Source: Bacillus horti
GTDB taxonomy: Bacteria > Bacillota > Bacilli > Caldalkalibacillales > JCM-10596
Assembly: GCF_030813115.1 (NCBI RefSeq)
Contig: NZ_JAUSTY010000008.1
Span: 124,001-188,000, forward strand
DNA length: 64,000 bases
Direction of reading: 5' to 3'
Shown: positions 59,423-64,000 of the stretch, piece by piece
How the letters are laid out: the number at the start of each line of letters is the position of its first letter
Numbering within the stretch: the first letter of the stretch is position 1
Position numbers and translations under genes: made by a program
Notes under the pieces: generated by a model
Seen by the model: only the letters and a program-made list of their open reading frames with translations
Databases searched by the model: none
Told to the model about the DNA's origin: nothing

Positions 59423-60286
59423 TTACACTCGGCCAATTTCAGTAACGGTTTTCTCTAGGCTCCGATCATACGCCTGTAAAACACGTTGGTTTGCTTCATA
59501 TAATCTATACGTGCTCATCATTTCAGTCATTGTCGTTGTCAGATCTACGTTTGATCCTTCAATAAATCCTTGTCTAACCTGAAAATTATTTCCGTTCACA
59601 AACCCAACAGCTGCAAGATCCTGTAGAGCCCCTTCACCTTCAAAACGATATAGGCTGTTCCCTTCTTTTACAAGCTGTTCAGGCTCCTCTGTATAGGCTA
59701 ATGCAAGCCTTGCAACAAGATTTTCTCCTAAAGGCGTGATCTGGTAAATGTCACCTGCCGCTGAAACGCGGAACTCTCCACTTAAGATCTGAATGGGCTG
59801 CTGAGCGTTGTTAAGCACATAGTAGCCTTCACTCGTTGTTAGATACCCTTGCTCATCAAGAGAAAACTGTCCGTTTCTTGTATAGCGTGTCTCTTCCGCA
59901 CCAGTCTGAACTGAAAAAAATACATGCCCTTGCTGTCCTGTTTCTGGATTCAGAATATTAGGATCTACTAAAGCAATATCCAAAGGACGTCCTGTCTCAC
60001 GAAGGTCACCAAGTCTAAAAAGCGGGATTCCCTCTTGAGCATAGACTCCCGTGTGTAAAACTCCAAGCGGTGTCATACCTTGCGTGGTTGGAACCCCTGT
60101 ACCGTCCACATTAAACCCTTGTTCATCCCGAACGCGGTGCATCAAGATATCTGGAAACGCACGAAGGACAGTATTATCCTGTTTGTAGCCCGGCGTATCT
60201 ACATTGGAAAGATTGTGATTCAGCTGCTCCTGCTTCCGTCCACTTGCCACCATTCCAGAGGTAGCGGTATAAATTCCTCTAAACAT
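59423..60286 (-). CDS. flhO: Flagellar basal body rod protein FlhO
   Basis: A 287-residue FlgG-like rod protein. N-terminal block GIYTATSGMVASGRKQEQLN, then HNLSNVDTPGYKQDNTVLRA; C-terminal block GFIEGSNVDLTTTMTEMMST and YEANQRVLQAYDRSLEK. Together with FlhP it builds the distal rod in Gram-positive flagella. It is 82 bases downstream of mbl on the same strand, matching the spoIIID-mbl-flhO-flhP order of Bacillus. AGGTG lies upstream of ATG 60286. Confidence 0.93.
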   Translation of the reverse strand: MFRGIYTATSGMVASGRKQEQLNHNLSNVDTPGYKQDNTVLRAFPDILMHRVRDEQGFNVDGTGVPTTQGMTPLGVLHTGVYAQEGIPLFRLGDLRETGRPLDIALVDPNILNPETGQQGHVFFSVQTGAEETRYTRNGQFSLDEQGYLTTSEGYYVLNNAQQPIQILSGEFRVSAAGDIYQITPLGENLVARLALAYTEEPEQLVKEGNSLYRFEGEGALQDLAAVGFVNGNNFQVRQGFIEGSNVDLTTTMTEMMSTYRLYEANQRVLQAYDRSLEKTVTEIGRV

Positions 60287-60368
60287 CTGTTCACCTCAAT
60301 TTGTTTTCCCTAAACTGGTCTATTACTACTATTATCGTCCAATACAAAGAAAAACTTTAATCCTATTC

Positions 60369-61361
60369 CTAGGCTTTCACAAATTGATCTAAATTCTCTA
60401 GCATCATACCTGTACCCCTTGCCACACAAGTCATAGGGTCTTCAGCGACAAGCACAGGAACCTTTAATTCATCTGCTAAGAGCCTGTCCAATCCATGAAG
60501 CAGGGCTCCTCCACCCGTTAAAATAATGCCCCGATCAATAATGTCAGCTGATAGCTCAGGTGGCGTTTTTTCCAGGACGCTTTTGGAGGCTACTACGATA
60601 CTGGCTACTTGCTCCTCAAGCGCTTCGTAGATCTCAGATGATTTTATAGTAATGGTAAGAGGAAGACCACTTACCATATCTCTTCCACGTATGTCCATTT
60701 CCTCCTGACGACCATTTGGATACACAGTAGCAATGTTTACCTTTACATCCTCTGACGTCCGATCTCCGATAAGGAGCTTATATTTAGATTTTATGTAGCT
60801 TTGAATTGCGTAATCAAAACGGTCTCCAGCCACTTTAATAGAAGAGGCGGTGACGATATCGCTCATGGATAGTACAGCTATATCCGTCGTCCCACCGCCG
60901 ATGTCAACAACCATGTTACCGCTTGGCTGAGAAATATCCATTCCGGCTCCAATCGCTGCGACCTTTGGTTCTTCTGCTAAGTATACCGGCTTACCGCCAC
61001 TTTTTTCTGCTGCTTCTCTGATCGCTTTCTGCTCTACTGAAGTAATATTGGCTGGGCAGCAAATGAGAATTCTAGGTGCTCTAAAGAAGCTTTTTACTCC
61101 TATTTTATGAATAAAGTGCTTTAACATCGCTTCTGTAATTTCAAAATCTGCAATCACACCGTCCCTTAGCGGTCTGACGGCTACAATATTTCCTGGTGTT
61201 CGCCCAACCATACGATGTGCCTCATGGCCAACCTCTAACACTTTTCCAGACTTCTGATCTATCGCTACAACGCTTGGTTCATTCAAGACGATTCCTTTGC
61301 CTTTTACATGGATGAGCACGTTTGCTGTGCCCAAATCAATCCCAATATCCCTACTAAACAT
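60369..61361 (-). CDS. mbl: MreB-like rod-shape protein Mbl
   Basis: A 330-residue bacterial actin. Phosphate 1 loop SRDIGIDLGTANVLIHVKG, the connect region, phosphate 2 loop NMVVDIGGGTTDIAVLS, and adenosine loop IILTGGGALLHGLDRLLADE are present. It polymerises under the membrane and directs lateral wall synthesis during elongation. Placement directly after spoIIID distinguishes it as Mbl rather than MreB (near minCD) or MreBH. The spacing of 185 bases from spoIIID allows read-through and a separate promoter. Confidence 0.93.
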   Translation of the reverse strand: MFSRDIGIDLGTANVLIHVKGKGIVLNEPSVVAIDQKSGKVLEVGHEAHRMVGRTPGNIVAVRPLRDGVIADFEITEAMLKHFIHKIGVKSFFRAPRILICCPANITSVEQKAIREAAEKSGGKPVYLAEEPKVAAIGAGMDISQPSGNMVVDIGGGTTDIAVLSMSDIVTASSIKVAGDRFDYAIQSYIKSKYKLLIGDRTSEDVKVNIATVYPNGRQEEMDIRGRDMVSGLPLTITIKSSEIYEALEEQVASIVVASKSVLEKTPPELSADIIDRGIILTGGGALLHGLDRLLADELKVPVLVAEDPMTCVARGTGMMLENLDQFVKA

Positions 61362-61546
61362 CCTTTATCCTCCCTGTGTCATTCAACGATACGTTCATCA
61401 TCCTTAAGAGACTCGTATAATTCGATTATTTTCTATAGTATTTATTCGCTACGACTAGGGAATTCTCCTTTTTTCTACAAAGAAAAACATTTATTTTTTG
61501 TGATATTTTGTGTAAAAATTGAATCCTTTGTCCTCAGAAACTGTCA

Positions 61547-61837
61547 TTAAGATTTTATTTCAATAAATGACTCCGCCAGCTTCGGCTTGCCTGTGTGTTT
61601 ATATTTAATTTTAGTCGCCTCTCCCCCCCTTAAATGACGCACAGATTTATGATATTCCAAGATCTTTCGGACTTCATTTGCTAGTTCTGGATTTATATCG
61701 GGTAGTCGTTCAGTTAGATCCTTGTGCACTGTGCTTTTTGACACACCAAATTCTTTTGCGATCGTGCGAACCGTATTACGCGTTTCAACAATGTACAGAG
61801 CGATCTTTAGGGTCCGCTCTTTGATGTAATCGTGCAC
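61547..61837 (-). CDS. spoIIID: Sporulation transcription factor SpoIIID
   Basis: A 96-residue DNA-binding regulator of the mother cell. The HTH is TVRTIAKEFGVSKSTVHKDL (residues 23-42), followed by TERLPDINPELANEVRKILE and a basic tail (HLRGGEATKIKYKHTGKPKL) that contacts DNA in B. subtilis SpoIIID. It shapes the sigma-E regulon and represses or activates many spore genes. The start is GTG at 61837 with GGAGG eight bases upstream. A sigma-E-like promoter lies just before it. Confidence 0.95.
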   Translation of the reverse strand: MHDYIKERTLKIALYIVETRNTVRTIAKEFGVSKSTVHKDLTERLPDINPELANEVRKILEYHKSVRHLRGGEATKIKYKHTGKPKLAESFIEIKS

Positions 61838-61872
61838 TCCCCTCGCCTCCTGAGTTCAATTTAGTCTGATAC

Positions 61873-61901
61873 ATTATATTGGTCAAGGAGGGCATATATT
61901 C
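61873..61901 (-). promoter_or_regulatory. Sigma-E-like promoter of spoIIID
   Basis: On the minus strand GAATATA (61901-61895) and AATATAAT (61880-61873) are 14 bases apart, near the sigma-E pattern KMATATT-N14-CATACAMT. spoIIID is known to be transcribed by sigma-E. The ribosome site follows 25 bases later. Confidence 0.5.
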
Positions 61902-62004
61902 TATAAATCCAAGCCTGACAAGCTAAAAGAATTATTTTTTTTTATAAAATGCTGTCCTTTCCTTACGGTGCCTGACATGTTGTTAGACTCGTCCATTGCA
62001 GTAG

Positions 62005-62376
62005 ACAAGGTTAGCAAGCTTTAGTAGACAAGGCTTACAAGCTGTGGGTGGAGAGTAAGTGGCTGTCGGACAAGACATACAAACTGTGGGTGAATAGCAA
62101 CCGACTATCGGACAAGACATACAATTTTTGATGTGATGAGCAGGCAACTGGTAAGACCAGACTTACAGCTTTTGGTGTGATGACTGGGCGGCTGATAAGA
62201 GAAGCTTCTAAGGCTGACGATATACATATTTCTAGCAAGATTAGCTTGTGGTTTATGGCATAACTAGGTTCGCATAGAAGGATTAGTGCCATTTAGTTAT
62301 GCCTTATTAGATCCATTCAGATGAATTAGTGTAATGTACTTAAGCCTGATAAAATCCGTTCAGATGAATTAGTGAG
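62005..62376. repeat. Tandem repeats with a 43-44-bp period
   Basis: Four degenerate units beginning GACAAGACATACA or similar lie at about 62025-62199 (units of 42-44 bases, neighbours about three-quarters identical). A second series from 62285 repeats ATTAGTG...CATTCAGATGA: ATCCATTCAGATGAATTAGTG at 62311 recurs as ATCCGTTCAGATGAATTAGTG at 62354, exactly 43 bases on. An 85-codon minus-strand frame across the first series is a by-product of the repeats and has no ribosome site. Confidence 0.75.
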
Positions 62377-62400
62377 CTATGACAAATTATCAAATTGACT

Positions 62401-62585
62401 TCTAACGGTCATTTCAGACCCTTAGACTGGTTTTTTACTTCTTTTGATTTCTAACGGACATTTTAGACCGTTAGAGAGCAAATTATTCTGATTTTTATCC
62501 GATGAACCTTCTAAGGTGCAACTTTGTCCGTTAGAATTAACAGCCCTCAAAAAAGCATGGCTAAGATGCCATTTTGTCCGTTAGA
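62401..62585. repeat. Four-palindrome module, copy 2
   Basis: Units of 26 bp start at 62401, 62450, 62510 and 62560 (spacing 49, 60, 50). Unit 2 (TCTAACGG-ACATTTTAGA-CCGTTAGA) is a near-perfect palindrome. Units 3 and 4 match those of copy 1 in order and orientation (CTAAGGTGCAA-Y-TTTG-N-CCGTTAGA). Spacers of 23, 34 and 24 bases have the same lengths as in copy 1 but different sequence. No nuclease-like gene accompanies this copy. Confidence 0.85.
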
Positions 62586-62754
62586 AAAAGAGCTTGAATC
62601 AAGCCCCTTCTCAAACTACAAAATTGCATAAAAAGGCACCTGTCCCCACCAAGAACTGCACCCCGATTGTAAGACACAACCAACAATTGGAGATGCAATT
62701 TTCTATGGTGGAAAAGGCGCTTTTTGAGTTAACCTTTTTCAAATTACAAAGTAC

Positions 62755-63507
62755 TTATTCTGCTGCACGCAAATATTTATTTGGATTAACCGGTTCTCCA
62801 TTCTCATGTACTTCAAAGTGAACATGGACACCTAACTCCTTGTGCAGTTCATTGCGTCCAGCCTGACCAATCACATCACCTTGCTGTACTCGATCACCTT
62901 CACTTACTTGTACGTGCTCTAGACTTTGATAAACGGTCACTAGCCCATCCTCATGTTCAATTTCTACGTAATTCCCAACCAGTGGACTTTTATCTGCTAG
63001 AATAACCGTCCCTGAAAGGGCCGCATGAACATCAAAGCTTTCCACCTGGTCTTCCATAGCAAAGCTCACTCCACGACTAGGATAAAACGTATTATCGTAT
63101 TCAACCATAGCCTGCAGGTTATCCTCCGCTGAGCTGACATCCTCGAAGTAGCTTAACACCACTTGCACGTTAACGTTATCGGCTACAGGCCGGATCATAT
63201 CCTCCTGCTGGGTGTTTACAGGCATGGATTCATCGTCCAATGCTGTATCATCATCACGTTCTCCTACATTTACGTCATCTTCTGTATCAAACCCTAGCTC
63301 ATTGGAATCAATGGCAAAATCGTTAGGGTTCTGATACCACGTAATGAGGGCAAGTATAAGAGCTGCAGCTACTAGATAGATGGCTGGGAAGAACCATTTC
63401 TTTTTGATCATTTTTTTCCATCCAGAAGAACCAGTCGAGCTTGGATTTGGGTATTGCTCTTCTTTCTGCTCTTCTGCAGGGTTGTTTTGATTTTGATCTT
63501 CTTTCAT
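62755..63507 (-). CDS. spoIIQ: Stage II sporulation protein SpoIIQ (LytM/M23-like)
   Basis: A 250-residue forespore membrane protein. After a polar cytoplasmic tail, one helix (WFFPAIYLVAAALILALITW, residues 39-58), then an acidic stretch and a LytM-like domain from about 140. It retains YVEIEHEDGLVTVYQSLEHV and GVHVHFEVHENG, but the first metal-binding H-x3-D motif is not seen (GVSFAMEDQVESF in that area), so it is probably not an active endopeptidase, as in B. subtilis. SpoIIQ binds SpoIIIAH across the engulfing membranes. AGGTGATG precedes ATG 63507, and a sigma-F promoter lies upstream. Confidence 0.93.
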   Translation of the reverse strand: MKEDQNQNNPAEEQKEEQYPNPSSTGSSGWKKMIKKKWFFPAIYLVAAALILALITWYQNPNDFAIDSNELGFDTEDDVNVGERDDDTALDDESMPVNTQQEDMIRPVADNVNVQVVLSYFEDVSSAEDNLQAMVEYDNTFYPSRGVSFAMEDQVESFDVHAALSGTVILADKSPLVGNYVEIEHEDGLVTVYQSLEHVQVSEGDRVQQGDVIGQAGRNELHKELGVHVHFEVHENGEPVNPNKYLRAAE

Positions 63508-63528
63508 TTTTTCATCACCTCAGCAATC

Positions 63529-63556
63529 ATTCTTGCCAGAATACTAGTGTTTATAC
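63529..63556 (-). promoter_or_regulatory. Sigma-F promoter of spoIIQ
   Basis: On the minus strand GTATA (63556-63552) and GGCAAGAAT (63537-63529) are 14 bases apart. Both fit the sigma-F consensus GYATA and GGNNANANT, and spoIIQ is a known sigma-F gene. Confidence 0.7.
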
Positions 63557-63599
63557 ATGCTGTGTGTGAAAATTTTTAGTGTACCCTTGAACGAAGATC

Positions 63600-64000
63600 T
63601 TATCCCTCTTCCCTATTGCCAGAATCTTTAATTCCTCGAAAAAAAGACCTGATTCTTTCAGCCACTAGCCTTGGCTGCTCTTGTGCCACAAAGTGCCCAC
63701 CTGTATGCAGTTCTTCCCAGCTTAGAATAGTAGGAAAAAGTCGTTCAACATACTCTCTTGGCGGGCGTTCATGTGGCTGAGTAGCTGTTAAGGAAACACC
63801 TATAGGGACGGGAGAGCGATCAGTTGGCCCTGGCCACTTTGTATGCTGACCTTCAAAATAGTAACGATTCGCTGCGTTTATAGTTTGAGTAAACCAATAG
63901 ATTGACACATTAGCTAGTAGGTCTTCTTTGTTGAAATGCTCTAACAGCTCTCCGCTTGGCGGGCTTGTCCAGAGGTACCATTTCTCTAGAATAAATGCGG
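63600..64000 (-). CDS. Epoxide hydrolase-like alpha/beta hydrolase, N-terminus outside window
   Basis: The frame ending at 63600 stays open to the right edge, giving about 132 C-terminal residues. AFILEKWYLWTSP, LLANVSIYWFTQTINAANRY and the catalytic-His block ILSWEELHTGGHFVAQEQP match the end of microsomal-type epoxide hydrolases (alpha/beta hydrolase fold). An internal GTG at 63908 is not the true start because conserved residues continue upstream of it. Substrate unknown; detoxification of epoxides is the general role. It ends 93 bases upstream of the spoIIQ start, beyond the spoIIQ sigma-F promoter. Confidence 0.82.
   Translation of the reverse strand, partial: AFILEKWYLWTSPPSGELLEHFNKEDLLANVSIYWFTQTINAANRYYFEGQHTKWPGPTDRSPVPIGVSLTATQPHERPPREYVERLFPTILSWEELHTGGHFVAQEQPRLVAERIRSFFRGIKDSGNREEG

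Noticed and set aside
62035-62292. 85-codon minus-strand reading frame with repeated SDSRLLFTHSLYVL-type ends
   Set aside because: It is produced by the 43-bp tandem repeats, has no ribosome site, and resembles no protein I know.
62401-62585. Possible mini CRISPR array (26-bp repeats, 23-34-bp spacers)
   Set aside because: The repeats are degenerate palindromes, only four in number, with unequal spacers whose lengths recur in a second copy. No cas gene or leader is present.

Overview
The window looks like chromosomal DNA of a motile, endospore-forming member of the Bacillales. The right end holds spoIIQ, spoIIID, mbl and the flhO/flhP flagellar rod genes in the order familiar from Bacillus subtilis, and a ywrA-ywrB-ywrC-ywrD-like block lies at 45.6-49.4 kb. 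I cannot fix the genus. Most genes lie on the minus strand. I saw no rRNA, tRNA, transposase, integrase, phage structural gene or CRISPR array.

Layout. 1-7.7 kb: an exopolysaccharide or capsule operon (chain-length modulator, BY-kinase, PHP-type phosphatase, membrane-bound sugar dehydratase, flippase, GT4 glycosyltransferase, start of a Wzy-like polymerase). 7.9-11.4 kb: envelope polymer genes tagO, tagA and an LCP (LytR-CpsA-Psr) ligase. 11.9-12.3 kb: a small VOC protein. 12.5-22.9 kb: a CoA-thioester catabolic block (thiolase, two crotonases, 3-hydroxyacyl-CoA dehydrogenase, zinc dehydrogenase, PaaK-like ligase, AtoE-like transporter) under a PrpR-type sigma-54 activator. It has a good -24/-12 promoter, an overlapping cre-like site and upstream dyads. 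23.2-25.0 kb: a pRiA4b ORF-3 family protein. 25.3-31.0 kb: GlpP, a HAD phosphatase, an MBL hydrolase and a Ugp-like ABC transporter lacking its ATPase. 31.3-34.5 kb: a secreted lamin-tail/FN3 protein behind a promoter-terminator leader. 34.7-38.8 kb: a 2-aminoethylphosphonate biosynthesis operon (pepM, decarboxylase, aminotransferase) ending in a translationally coupled ATP-grasp gene. 39.1-40.0 kb: a nuclease-like/winged-helix gene whose stop codon lies inside the last of four regularly spaced palindromes. 40.6-41.9 kb: a membrane protein and a serine-tailed protein. 42.2-43.8 kb: an AimR-like (RRNPP family) HTH/TPR regulator followed by a 43-codon secreted peptide precursor too short for routine gene calling. 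43.9-49.4 kb: gabD, two chromate-transporter halves, an Lrp-type regulator and a gamma-glutamyltransferase-like protein. 49.8-55.1 kb: a 1769-residue bacillopeptidase F-like protease. 55.5-64 kb: uvsE, fabZ, a CDP-alcohol transferase, an EpuA-like protein, flhP, flhO, mbl, spoIIID, a 0.9-kb repeat-rich gap, spoIIQ and the C-terminal part of an epoxide hydrolase.

The most unusual items are: (i) the arbitrium-like regulator/peptide pair with no prophage around it; (ii) two copies, 23 kb apart, of a ~186-bp module of four 26-bp palindromes with 50/60/50-bp spacing, one copy fused to the end of the nuclease-like gene, reminiscent of a REP/RAYT relationship; (iii) the phosphonate operon with its ATP-grasp partner; and (iv) the sigma-54/CcpA-type control region and zinc-ribbon crotonase of the catabolic block.
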